Positions 36,314-48,102 of a stretch of 64,000 nucleotides of DNA are shown here, piece after piece. The notes beneath the pieces were generated by a model. It saw only the letters and a program-made list of their open reading frames with translations, had not been told where the DNA came from and did no database searches. Position numbers and translations under genes: made by a program. This DNA is from Gnetum montanum (lineage: Eukaryota; Streptophyta; Gnetopsida; Gnetales; Gnetaceae): assembly GCA_015680685.1 (NCBI GenBank), contig MNCI01028444.1, positions 290,497-354,496 of the forward strand, given 5' to 3'. Numbering within the stretch: the first letter of the stretch is position 1; each line of letters starts with the position of its first letter.

Positions 36314-37023
36314 AGAGGTAGCTTTCCCTTGTAAGAACATATAGATCTAGACCCTTAGCTAAACTCTGGCAGTTTTACCATTCCAGAGATAGAATAATTT
36401 CCATGTGCCTGCAATAGGAGTCTCAAAGTGAACGGATCTTTATTTGAGCAAATTGTACCTAAGCACACATTTGTGTACGGAAATAAAGATGAAATTTTTG
36501 ATAAACCTTGCAGTACATGGACTAAGCTAAATAGGAATTTAATTATTGTTAAATGTTTAAATTCTTTCTTAGACAATTAATCACTCTCAACCCTCAACTC
36601 TCCTAGTTAAGTGCATTCAGTACGACCGCTTCGAGCACGTGTGCTATGCTTGGTAACCCAGTAACGAATAGCATTTGGTAATCCTAGTAGCGTTGCACTG
36701 GTTCAAGGTGTGTACGACAAGTGGGAACGTATACTGATGCTAGGATGATTAAAGCTTAGTTAGTGAAAGTTAGTTACTTAGTCTCTTCACCCTTTCCTTT
36801 CTTAGCATAGGCGTTAAAAAGATAAAAGACATAAAAATTTTATACCTCAGACTTACTTAACCATACAACCGTGAAAATACAAGTAAGTCTAGGAAGACAA
36901 CAATTGATTAACCTTAAGTGTTCCATAAGGTGCGTAAGCACTTAGTCCTTGGAGTTCGCTCAGATCACGCGTGTAACGCTCGTATTCATATGGTTGAGTG
37001 TAGGGGTACCTTGCCACTCATCA

Positions 37024-37042
37024 TTGGCACCATTGCTGGGGA
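37024..37042 (+). promoter_or_regulatory. Element B primer-binding site
   Basis: TTGGCACCATTGCTGGGGA begins directly at the end of the 5' LTR. It resembles the tRNA-Asp-complementary site used by Athila-type elements. Confidence 0.75.
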
Positions 37043-37169
37043 TTTAGTTGTTTGTGCGCTACGTAGAACATAGGAAATCATTTACATCATTGGGAGCTAA
37101 AACGAATCCTTAGGATTGATCAAAAATAAAAATAAGATAACGGTAAACAACACACCGAACAAAACTAAA

Positions 37170-39144
37170 ATGTCTTCTTCTCCACACAAAAGCACTTCAC
37201 CGCCTAGGACCAACACTAGAGACAGTCGGTGGCACAACACATATAACCAAAATTTGCCAATTCTTCAACAATTCAGTGTGGTATATATTCAATATATACC
37301 CAACTTTATCTTTTTCTTCCATCAAGATGAACAACTGCATTGGAGAGACTTAGAGGGTAACATAGTGTTACCCCTAGATAGAGCCGCCCCCAACATGCTC
37401 CTTCATGCCCTTGCACGAATAGGCATGTCACAATTATAAGTTGAGTATGTTGCATGTAATTACAACGCAAGGGACTACCATCCCATAGAAGTGCAACGTC
37501 AACAGGACTCGCAGCATGAGAGTTACCACACATCATTGAAGGGCAAAGGACCCCATAATGCTTCGCCTGTCATAGGAGAAATTAAGGGTGGTGAACCTAT
37601 TTCAATAGGTTCTCCAAAAAATGATGCTTTCCCTCCTAATGATAGTGAGGAGGTGGTGTATCAGAACCTTCGCTCCACGATACACAACCCTGGTTCTAAT
37701 TTCCACAAACATCAAGTGTTCAATGAGGGAACACAAACACAAGATAAGGGCAAGCATTCTGATCGTCATTATGATTGGGGTCGAGATCACCGAAGGGAAG
37801 GTAGGAAACATCGTCATGGTGATGGTTCTCCTTCCTCTTTCCCTTCATCATCGCATTCACCCTCTCCTTCAACATCGAGACGCAGTCATAAGGAATCTCA
37901 TCGTGAGGATAAGGGTAAGCAAAATGAGAGACTTTGATGAGAGAGTCAAGAGCAAGGATGAGGGCACTCTAAGGAATCACAACATGGAAGAAGGGAAAGT
38001 AGGGAACCACGTAGGCATCACAGATGCCATGAGAGAAATGACCATGATGAACCCCTACTTGCAACCCAAAGCATGTTAGACATTACAGAGGCTGTTAGAA
38101 TACCTACAAGGCACCAAAAAGATAGCTGGATCAAGAGGCTAGACATGAATAATATCCCACGATTTGAGGGAGGATACAACGTTGATCCACAAAACCACTT
38201 ATAGGAATTTCACGATGCCTGTGCCTTGCAGAACATTGAAAATGAGTGGCAAAAATTAAAGTTATTCCCAAAAACACTCATAAAAGAAGTGGAAAGCTAG
38301 TACCAATCCTTAGAATCAGAATCCATTCGAAGATGGAGTACGATGCTAGAACTGTTTAAATAAATATCAAACGTACTCCTGAGTGTCCAACTTGCGAAAG
38401 CAGATCCAAGGATGAAAGTAGGGTAATCATGAACCCTTGGATGTTGCCATGGGCCGAAATTATGCACTATTACATCATTGCCCAGGCCATGGTTATGCAC
38501 AACGGGATTAACTACGCCATCTCGTAGATGGGCTAAGACATGAAACCAGGAGAACCCTTGGAACATATGCCCAATGGAGATTATCAGAGCTTATATCCCA
38601 TGAGGTTCATAGATTGTTGGAGGAAGTAGCTAAGGAAGAAGGAGAGCTATGTAAGAGAGAAAGCGCGGAAGAGTATAACCGTGATCCTTCCCTCTGAAAG
38701 AGGCGAGTGAGATTCTGTGAGGAGGAGGATGAGTCACCACTCAAAGAGCTGGTGAGTAGGAAAACCTTGTCGCTTCAAAAATTAACAATAGAAGTGTCGA
38801 CTAAGGTAGATCAGATGTGGGACTCCTTAGATAGTAGATTTGAAACCATTTTAAAAATCGTAGAGGAGTCTAAGGAGCGAAGTAGTGACCATGATAAGAA
38901 AAAGAAGAGGGATTTGGACCATGCACATACTAGAGGTAAGGGTAAAATGACTATCATCGAAGAGGTTGTGGATTCTAATATGGACGATGACGGTGGATGT
39001 GAGATATGTCGATATGACCATCCTAAGGGATGTTGCCGAATAATCTCACATCTGCAAGAGTCTGGGGTGTATGCACTCAACCCAAGACTTAACAAATGGC
39101 AAGCACCTCGTCGGTTACCTTATCCTCAAGGTAACCCAAGGTAG
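37170..39144 (+). pseudogene. Element B gag, broken
   Basis: It starts at ATG 37170 (MSSSPHK...). The first frame stops at 37437-37439, where a WRDLEGNIVLPLDR segment like that of A and C is clear. Another frame (37491-37937) has a basic Arg/His/Ser-rich stretch. The gag core (IPRFEGGYNVDPQ, about 38150-38200) is interrupted by TAG at 38202-38204. The last frame (38707-39144) has Lys/Asp-rich helices and a CEICRYDHPKGCC knuckle at 38998-39036. Homology to A's gag is good along the whole length. At least three frame breaks make it nonfunctional. Confidence 0.82.
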
Positions 39145-39659
39145 TTCCACCAACTGTTAACATATTATCCAAGTGGAACTCTGCCACAACCTATTGAGAA
39201 ACACTAGCAGTGGCAATACCCACAGTCATGGGGGATGCCACTGCCAAGGCAACAATATCCTTATTGGTAACCAGATCCATATGGCTACTATGTGCAGCAG
39301 CCAATCTCTCCAAGTGACTCTATTGGTCATGTAACCCCACAACGTCACTACTAAACTCGAGAGTATTATAGGATGCCTTCTCCTGGAAGAGACACACCAC
39401 ATTCGTACCATCCTTCGAATCCAATCGCAACTCTTACACCAATAGCTCCACTACCCCCCACTCTAGCGATGCAAGGGGAACTCCCCACTCAACCGTAGCA
39501 ACGCAATGCTACGAGAGCTATAAACCTTCAACCCGCTACTGGTTCTGACAACTGTACAAGGAGAAGACCTTTTTTCAGAACCAACAGTCCAAACAAGCTC
39601 TCACAACCACAAGCAGTTGAGCCTCAAAACGTTCCTCCATCAAATAAGGCTTCGGAGCT

Positions 39660-40626
39660 CCCTTCAAACCAACAACAGAGCTCAACACATATAGTTATGT
39701 TAACATATACTGTCATTAACTAGATCACAGAAGGCCACCTTCCCAGGAAACTCTCTGATCCTAGAAGTCCCTTAATCTACCTCCAAGTTGCTGGGAATGA
39801 ACCACGTAAAACTCTTCTTGACTCAGGTTCTGGAGGCAACTTGATATTGCAAGAAATGTATAAATCCTGGAACCTACCCCCACTAAAGAAGAGCAATATT
39901 CACTTAGAGCTAGTTGACCAGTTGGTCACTATTCCCTTGGGATTGATGGAGGACATCGTTACCACTGTGTGTGGTTGGTCATACTCAGCTAATTTTCTAG
40001 TGATACAAGTCAACAATGACAAGGGGGACTTCCCAATAATAATGGGAAGGGCATGGCTAAGTACTGTGAATGCATGCCTAGGAATCTGTGATCTTTCCCT
40101 GGAAATATCTAAGGAAAATACTTATGGAAAGATCGAGAAGAAGAAGGTTCCATGCATCACATATAGTGATACTGAGCGTGATAGCGTACAGGAATGTTCA
40201 ACATCTCCTGCATGCAATCAGTGTGCCCAAGAAATTAACATACAAAAGTGCCTGTATGTAAAAACCACACAACAAGAGAACACCCAGTGGTTGACAGCTA
40301 ATCAAGAGAGCAACCCACCAATATGCATGAAACTAACTAAGGGACCAACTTGCGCCCACGTAAAGAGCATAGATGCACTGGAGCAAGAGTGTCACCAACT
40401 TCCAACCCTTAATCTGAAACCACCAATCGAGGGAAGTTGGAAACTCTTAGAAAATCCAAATGAGTACTCCGATAGGAGAATACTAGTCTGTGTGCAACCA
40501 ACCAACCCTTATCATGAACCTAGCACTATCTATGCACGTAGCACATTTGAGAGAGGACAACCTCACTCATTATTTTGGATCTCTCCTTTCCAACTTAGTT
40601 ATGGGGGAGATGGTCACCTATGCTAA
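39660..40626 (+). pseudogene. Element B aspartic protease fused to the post-integrase tail
   Basis: The active site LLDSGSGGNLI lies at about 39810-39850. IVTTVCGWSYSANF and PIIMGRAWLSTV follow, all as in element A. An open frame of 261 codons runs from 39841 to 40626. It ends in HSLFWISPFQLSYGGDG, which matches the reading just after integrase in A. The protease itself is not interrupted downstream of the active site. The short gap between its linker and the tail is where RT, RNase H and integrase would be. The frame probably continues upstream of 39841, since the DSG is in phase with it. Confidence 0.8.
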
Positions 40627-42100
40627 TCATTTGAGGCCCTCAGTTCTTTTTAAATTTTTGTTTTACACATTCTTTTTTTACACATTTTTGATTTACAAAT
40701 TTCTTTAACTTTTCTTGTTTTTGTTTTACAACATCATTTATACTTTTTCATTTCTTTGTGTGTTTGATTATTTTGTTTGATTCGTCACCTAATAAGTGCT
40801 CTGATGGTGGTATGAACTATATTCCATTGATTGCTAATGTTTGGTTTTTACCTTTAAGTTATGATGTTGATACTAAGGTATGGTTCTTTTGATATAACAG
40901 GCAATGAGTCCACATCATCCATGCATCCATAAATTTCTATGGTCTCTCTTGGCTTGGAACTATACAGTCCCTTTCTCAATAATAAGAACTATCAACAAAT
41001 CGGTGATTGGGTATTTCTCAAACTAAGGAAGGACTCAAGGATTGAAAAGGGTGTGACTTCAAGGGGATTTGATGCACTTGTGCTGGCCATTCTCTTGGGT
41101 GTTTGGATGTGTTTTTCTTGAGTTTTCTTACCATTCCGACGTTGCCACATTATCGGGAAGCAGAGCAAATAAAAATAATCTTTCTTTGCATGGTGTGGTT
41201 CTCACGCAAAAACACAAAAAAAAAAACAGTGAGAATTCAAAGCACACACCTTTGATGAAATAATCATTTGGGCTATAAGAACTAGTTATGGAACTAAAAT
41301 AAACATGTTTCCTCTAACTAAGGCCCTTCTTGCTTCCCACTTTCTCCTTTTTTGTTTCGTCAAAATGGTGGTGGCTCTTTGGTGAAGGCATTCTTGTTAC
41401 TTTAAGTGGATGGATGGGTCGAATGTATTAATGCAAAGTCAGTGAATATGGTTTGTTTGAGGCCGGATTTGGAATGGGATCTACTAAGTCACATTAACCA
41501 TTAATACACAAGGGGCTATACACCACCTTGTTCTTGAGATTCCATTTCATTCTCTTCTTTCCATCCTTCTTTCCTCATTTATCACCTCATTACCAATTGT
41601 ATCAGTAGTCTATATTTTGGTTGATGCATTGTTTTCTTTTTGGTAAACTCTTGTGGTTAAGACTTTAACCCTTGCTTCGAAATGACATTTCTAAAGCCTA
41701 CGGACTCTTTGAATGTGGAAATGTCAGGGCATTAAGGGCATGAGCCTGCTTTGGGGAGGACCCATTGGCATTCCTATTTAGTGCCTCTATTAATTTCTTT
41801 CCTCTAAACATTTCCGCAATCACCATTTATTTTGTTCATTTCCATCTTTGACATCCATTTTATTGGCGTTGCCATTATTTTTTTTCTTCATCTTTCTTAT
41901 TCCTTATCTTTTTCCATTCTATCGCTACTAGAGGTTCGCTCTCAGTCATGGGGGTCTTGGTCCAATGTTTTCGATTTTTTCCTAACCCCTACACCTTGGG
42001 TAGTCACCAATATTATATCTCCAGATCCATATCAACCATATCACAACTCAGCCAAGGAACCTTACATTGAGGCAAGGTATTAACTACATTGTGATTCATT
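40627..42100 (+). other. Element B post-pol noncoding sequence shared with A
   Basis: It begins with a TGGGGGAGAT motif and a T-rich stretch, and includes GTGTGACTTCAAGGGGA (41050) and TTGCATGGTGTGGTTCTCA (41188). Both have counterparts in A at 22.6-22.8 kb on the minus strand. No ORF resembles a protein. Confidence 0.6.
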
Positions 42101-43109
42101 TACCCTTGCTAATATCAGACTAAGTTGTGTGTGCAGATGGTAATCATACAACAACGGACTGGACCTGGAGGAAACACTTGGAATGGAATGGTGCTGAAGC
42201 AGTTATGCAAGGAACAAGATTGATGACATGCTTATGGATGGACAATGAAAAGCGCAATCTTGGCGTTGGCAGTAGTAGACTTCTTCTTTTCTCTCTCTCT
42301 TCTCTCTTCTTTCTCAACTACCAAATAAGGCTGGATGTCAAATATGTATAGTGTTCACTCTTGTTGTCATGAACACTAAATTTTTCCATGTATTGTAATG
42401 ATGATCTGTTCACATGTCACCCCATTCACCATTAGCATCATTCAAGTCAATAATCCCATACCTTCCTGTTGGCACATTTTGGCCATTTCATGGAACAACG
42501 ATATGAGACGATTGAAACCATGGCTCAAGTCTGTATAATTCTTTGATCATTGCTTATCCCTACTGAAGATGTTCACCTTCTTCTAGTCCATCTCTTTTGT
42601 GGATATTCTAGAGGTCTGTCTAACTCTCATTTGGAACATGTTGTGAGGTGGATTAGGTATATTAGAGTATTGTCCTCAAAGCAACATCATTGGTTGTGTA
42701 CATCATCAACTAAAGCATTCCTTGCATGGAGCCCTTAAGGAGGAAAGGCATGCATATCAGGGAGACCATAACATTATTGGTGGAAATAATGATGCACATA
42801 TGAAAGATAGTGAATAGAAGATTGCTAGAGATAATGTGCCAATGGTAAATGAATTGACAAGCAAGGAATTCTTTATTGTTAGAAATACTTTCAGGAATTG
42901 ATCATTTGGATACTGGTAAAGAATGAGCAAGAGCTATCCTTAGGGAAAGGTGGTAGAAAATAGTGTTTTAGGCTGTCGATATTTGTTGAAGGTATCTACA
43001 CTCTACCTAAAATAATTTGGAAAGAATTTCAAAAGAAATACGAACTTGTCAAAGAATGGAAAAGCTTAGGCAATATGTTGATTAGTAAGTTGCTAAAGGG
43101 AAAAGGATG

Positions 43110-43250
43110 GCAAATAAACCAAATGATGTCAACAGGGCCCATCCCTAGGAGGAAATTATGGCAAATAATGCCTGGGATTCGAACCTTGGAGGCCTATTTT
43201 TACCATTTCCAAGTACAGCACGCGGATTACTGCGACCACCAGTATCAATT
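43110..43250 (-). mobile_element. Possible minus-strand tRNA-derived SINE
   Basis: The minus strand has a perfect RNA polymerase III B box GGTTCGAATCC (43185-43175), followed by GCATTATTTGCCATAATTTCC. A candidate A box about 55 bp upstream on that strand (TGGTCGCAG) is weak. The element limits are guesses. Confidence 0.35.
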
Positions 43251-43421
43251 CTTATGAATCAGATTCTAAAATTGAGGATGCGTTTGAAGTAGAATCACGG
43301 TTTTATAAAACTGAGAATAAAGAAGTTGCTGTGGATGAATTTCTGCTGGCGGCCACTGCCTGTGAAGCTATTCAACACTCTATGGATCTTTATGCCACAT
43401 ATATTATTGAGAATCTATAGC
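43167..43421 (+). pseudogene. Unrecognised open frame, possibly a captured exon
   Basis: A frame of about 84 codons without an initiating Met is open from 43167 to the TAG at 43419-43421. It overlaps the SINE-like segment at its start. Its last 60 residues are rich in Ser, Glu and Ala, with a DEFLLAATACEAIQHSMDLY stretch and the end YIIENL. An AG dinucleotide after a pyrimidine-rich tract at about 43210 could be a splice acceptor. The composition looks protein-like and unlike the surrounding retroelement, so it may be the last exon of a host gene carried by element B. I cannot name the family. Confidence 0.35.
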
Positions 43422-44339
43422 GATGATTGCTATTCCATTTACTTACTGAAGGGTTAATTTGAAGAACCAAGACAGTGCAGATCAACGGAACATCGCGCAG
43501 GCCTCCTGATTTTCACTTTTATCGATGGAACAAGAAACAATTTTGGTTTGCATCAATAACCAAACAGAAGCCTGAAAGATAAAAAAATATCAGATTTTCA
43601 GTAGCCAAGAACACTGTATATCTGCGACCAAGAAAGTAAAACGTACCAGCCGAAGTGGGAGGAGCCTGAAATGGCGATAGAAGCAGAGCGTGGTTCAAGG
43701 ATCCCTAAGAGACCTCCAGCTCACCATATCTAGAGGTTCAGCAGCACGCATGTGCGAGCCAGGGCCAGGGCCTTGCTCCACAGCGCGTGGACGGGAGGAC
43801 TTTGGGAAGACTACTAGCTAGCAGTTGGAGCTCTCACTTGGAGACACATTTTGGGTCTTGGGAAGAGCATTGTAAAGAAGAAATTGTGAAAGATTGCTTG
43901 TAAGATGACTGGCTAAGAAAAAGATTTCATCCTCTTTGTCATAGTCCTGTGAGTTATGTTTTATTTTTATTTTGTTTAAATTGTTTAGCTAGTGGTTTAG
44001 ATAGTATCATCCTTGGTAAGTAATTTTGGGATTTTTAGATTGCTCTTATTGTTCTTGTTGCCCGATAGAAAATTTCTATTAAAATTTTGCCATAGAAGCG
44101 CTTGTGTTTGAAAGAATTAAGAGCATTTTAGTAGTGAATTTGGTTATTGTGTAATGTATAAGAACTGCTATTGAGATCGTTGTAAGAGAGCCTCTGCTTG
44201 TAGTCATGTCGTTGAACGATTCAATAGTTAAGAGGGTTCAAAAAATATTTGGTATTTTGATGGGAACAGAATAGCTTCCTTTTATCCTTAAAGTGAATCT
44301 CTGTGGTATTTCAATCAGAAATTGTCAAGTCTTTTGAAG

Positions 44340-44449
44340 NNNNNNNNNNNNNNNNNNNNNNNNNNNNNNNNNNNNNNNNNNNNNNNNNNNNNNNNNNNNN
44401 NNNNNNNNNNNNNNNNNNNNNNNNNNNNNNNNNNNNNNNNNNNNNNNNN
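44340..44449. other. Assembly gap (110 N)
   Basis: A run of N interrupts element B. The true length is unknown. Confidence 0.99.
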
Positions 44450-44816
44450 TTTATTTGTTACAAGTAGGTATTATAAGGACTGCATAGACTAGGTAATTAA
44501 ACAAAATAGGAACTCTCAACAACTCACAGTACTTGGCAAAGTTGGCTGAATCTTTTTAAGATAAGTCATTTGTAGTTTACACACAACGCAATCATTTCAT
44601 TTTTCACAACCGCACACCGCAACAGCACACACACATACTCACATTAACTACTGAGTCTATTTGGAGGTATCTGGGCCTTGGTGTTGCCAGAGACCAGCAA
44701 GCACCTAAATCCTGTTCGAGGACACTCGTTGGCAGTTGCATCCCAAACGGTCGCCAACACTTCCCAATATTTTGTAAGGAACTCGAGGATGAGTTTTCAT
44801 TCAGTCATGGGGGTAT
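44450..44816 (+). other. Element B 3' internal end with polypurine tract
   Basis: This is noncoding sequence after the gap. It ends AACTCGAGGATGAG...TCAGTCATGGGGGTA before the 3' LTR. The last 30 bp match the corresponding part of element A (18144-18180, minus strand), and CATGGGGGT is the likely polypurine tract. Confidence 0.65.
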
Positions 44817-45586
44817 GATGGGACGCAATATCGCATGGGCTGCAATATCACAGCCTGTCACCTTGTCTATAAATAAGAGGCAACTTTCCCTTGTAAGAAC
44901 ATCTAGATCTAGACCCTTAGCTAAACTTTGGCAGTTTTACCATTCCAGAGATAGAATAATTTCCATGTGCCTGCAGTAGGAGTCTTAAAGTGAACAGATC
45001 TTTATTTGAGCAAATTGTACCTGAGCACACATTTGTGTACTAAAATAAAGATGAACTTTTTGATAAACCTTGCAGTACATGGACTAAGCTAAATAGGACT
45101 TTAATTATTGTTAAATGTTTAAATGCTTTCTTAGATAATTAATCACTCTCAACCCTCAACTCTCCTAGTTAAGTGCAATCAGTATGACTGCTTCGAGCAC
45201 ATGTGCCATGCTTGGTAACCCAATAATGAATAGTGTTTGGTAATCCTAGTAGCGTTGCACTGGTTTAGGGTGTGTACGGAAAATGGGAACAGATACTGAT
45301 GCTAGGACGATTAAAGCTTAGTTAGTAAAAGTTGGTTACTTAGTCTCTTCACCCTTTTCTTTCTTAGCATAGGCGTTAAACTAGTAAAAGATATAAAAAT
45401 CACATGCCTCAAGCTTACTTAACCATACAACCATGACAAATACAAGTAAGCTTGGGAAGACAATGATTGATTAACCTTAAGTGTTCCATAAGGTGCGTAA
45501 GCACTTAGTCCTTGGAGTTCGACCGAATCGCACGTGTAACGCTCGTATTCATGTGGTTGAGTGTAGGGGTACCTCGCCACTCATCA
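44817..45586 (+). repeat. Element B 3' LTR
   Basis: It matches 36192-37023 but lacks about 61 bp within the GATATC cluster. It starts TGATGGGA and ends CCACTCATCA. Substitutions between the two LTRs are mostly transitions. Confidence 0.92.
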
Positions 45587-46290
45587 ATTGTTGTGAGTAA
45601 GATTTTTGCTAAGTTATTAGGCACTTTGCTAGAAAAGAGAATTAATTCTTGGGCTGAAGATAACTGGGCCAGGGCAAGATGGTAAGTAGGTTTTAGACAA
45701 AATTACTCCATTATTGATCACTTAGTTGCCCTCACACACTGCATGGAGTTTGCTAGAATGCTTAATAAAATTTTTTTTATTTGTTTTATTAATTGTGCAA
45801 AAGGAAATGATTTAGTGGTTCGTACAAAACTATGGTTATGCTTGCATAAATTTGACCTCTCTTTAGATTTGATTATAGCAACTCAAAAGATTGTATGAGG
45901 AAGTGATTATTGAAATTATAGATAGTAAGTTGAAGAAAAGAATTTCAATTCTAGAGCAAAATTGGAGTTAAGAAAGGTTCTTCACTTTCTCCAATTCTTT
46001 TTTGTATGTTTATTGATAGTTGTGTAATGGGCAAGATAGTCATGTTATCAAAATTAGATCCCAAGTAGTGAACCTTCTTTTATATGTAGATTATGTTACC
46101 TTGATCTTCACTACTACAGAAGGTATGCAAAATGTATTGCAAATTTTAGAAAATTATTGTCACTCATTAGGTCTTCAAGTGAATGTGGATAAAACTAAAT
46201 TGATGATCTAGGGTATAAGAAATACCTGTTATAGCTTCTATTTTGGAGGTATCAATGTGCAAATAGTAGCTTCTTTTAAATATTTAGGTC
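45587..46290 (+). pseudogene. LINE reverse transcriptase right of element B
   Basis: It resumes the LINE frame interrupted at 36191: SKIFAKLLGTLLEKRINSWAE, then WARAR..VGFRQNYSIIDH. An open piece at 46020-46211 has LLLYVDYVTLI (active-site box, where YADD would be expected) and VNVDKTKLMI, with KYLGLIYMNN downstream. The second catalytic Asp has become Tyr, and stops and frameshifts occur throughout. The order of motifs is that of a LINE RT. Confidence 0.85.
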
Positions 46291-48102
46291 TCATTTATAT
46301 GAACAATTACATATGAGAGAAGTGAATTAAGGGAAAAATAGTAGGAGGTTGCAAGGCTCTATATGTGTTCAAAAATAAGAAAAAGAATTTATTACTTTGG
46401 GCTTGGGTGATCAAAAAACAAATTTTTTATATTGTTTTCCATCCTACTATTTTGTATGAATGTGTTATTTTGGGACCTAGAATCAATGCTAAAATTTGGA
46501 AAGATATTGAAAAAGTGCAAAAAACTTTTCTTCTTGATGAGTTATAGGTGAAGATGTGAACACCTTACTAAATGTTATTATGTGGATGTGTTTTATTATC
46601 TTTAGAAGCAAAATTCATGTACTAATTCATTACATACACTCATAGTTTGCATATCTCAAGGTAAGATAAATTCTCTAAAGTAGTTCTTGAGGATTTGTGA
46701 GATTGTCAACGGTATTTTCAAGGGATGCAATGGTTGAAAAAATGCAATATCTCTTGGGAGGGCATGCAACAAAATCTTAAGCATATTTGCCAATTTGTCA
46801 AGTAGAAGGACTTAACATAGATGTGGTCTAATATAGAAGACAAGAGACAATTTTATTTATATCATATTAGATCTAATAAACTAGATGTAGAAGCTCATTA
46901 TCTCTTAGCTACTATTCTAATCAAGTATTGGAATGCTATTAGCAAGCTTTCCTTAAGTTCTCATCATCTTAGAATTAAAAGTGGAAGATTGATTCAACTC
47001 TCTTGAGAAGAGTACATGTGTAGGTTAGTAGCCTTTAAAGATGAGTTACATGTGTTTCTTTATTGTGCTATGACTATGCATTTAAAACAACGTTATAATG
47101 TTACAACAAAAAACTTGAATGATTTGTTTTTGATGCTCCCATTGATGCTTGGTCAATTTGTAGAGTTTATCTTTATTTTTCATGAAAATGTAATATCTAT
47201 CCAATTGATCCTATATGGGTCTTTGGACATAATAAGGCTTCAATTTTATTATCATTTCCTTGCATGTTTTGATTTCCATCATCGCCTGTGTAAGTCTACC
47301 AAAATTTTCATCTTTTATAATTTCTTATTATTTCTAAATTGTGAGCGGCAAGTTAAGTCCATATTTAATTAGAGGAGTCAAGGCACCTTTGTTTCGTTAT
47401 CGTTGATTTATTGAAGGTAATATTACTCTCAAACCATTGATGGTTGTAGAATAAATATTAAATATTTAATTTGCAAAAATGAAAATGTTATTTGTAAGAT
47501 TGGGAAAAAATAATTTTGCAGCAACAAAAAGGTTCATGGGCATAATTGAATAGAGGAGAGGATCTCAAATTTTATATTATAAATGAGAAAGTAGCACATT
47601 TTGGTGTGGTTTGGTAACAGGTAAGAAAAAGTAAAGTATGGCCCTCAACTTGAGTGGATGGAAATTCAATGTTGATTGAAACGAAAAAGGGATAAAGACG
47701 AAGTAGCACGAAAGGACATGAGTAAGAGATAATATGACTTGGTATGACAAGGGACACGGTTTGGTCATACAACGACAAGTAACATGGTGCCTTCGCATAT
47801 GCACGCCTGGTGGAACATGACACGTAAAGTTAACTTTCATGTTTTGAGCGTTTCATAGAGGGGCAAAATTGACATGGCTTTGGTGATAATTAGGGGAATT
47901 CTTTGAAAAATCTCATAATTACCTAAATGCAATGCATGGTATAGTTTTTTTTAAAAAGGCTAAAGCAAATGGGCATGTGAGAACATGGCATAGGGCCAAA
48001 GGGCAAACAAACATAGAAAGAAGGAGAACCCCACACAAAGGGCAATGACTGGATGCTTTTGAAAAAGGGCATCCCTTCTTCCCCTTCACTTGCCTTGGAT
48101 TA
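46185..48102 (+). mobile_element. LINE post-RT and 3' region, copy 2
   Basis: It is collinear with copy 1 (33625-35771) apart from the SINE and small indels. Frames at 46365-46547 and 46821-47006 carry ILYECVILGPRINAKIWKDI and similar post-RT residues. The final about 700 bp are noncoding. The similarity ends at CACTTGCCTTGGATTAC, after which the sequences differ. Confidence 0.8.

Larger units (their letters stand above)
36192..37023 (+). repeat. Element B 5' LTR
   Basis: It starts TGATGGGA and ends CCACTCATCA. It opens with a 90-bp block holding five GATATC palindromes and one GATATA, then TATAAATA at 36306-36313 (probable TATA box). The last 60 bp (GTGTAGGGGTACCTTGCC) are shared with elements A and C. 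Confidence 0.92.
42101..44339. other. Element B interior of unknown origin
   Basis: This part has no counterpart in element A. It includes a probable minus-strand SINE B box at 43175-43185, an unrecognised open frame at 43167-43421, and a stretch to 44339 that ends in the assembly gap. It may hold inserted elements or a captured host fragment. Confidence 0.4.
36192..45586 (+). mobile_element. Element B: Athila-family LTR retrotransposon lacking RT, RNase H and integrase
   Basis: It has LTRs of 832 bp (5') and 770 bp (3'), near-identical 5-bp target duplications, a primer-binding site TTGGCACCATTGCTGGGGA and a purine tract CATGGGGGT. gag and protease are homologous to those of element A. Protease is followed within 400 bp by the segment that lies after integrase in A, so all of pol beyond protease is missing. 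The interior from 42.1 to 44.8 kb is unrelated to A and includes an assembly gap. The element splits a LINE reverse transcriptase and must have relied on enzymes from a relative. Confidence 0.9.
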
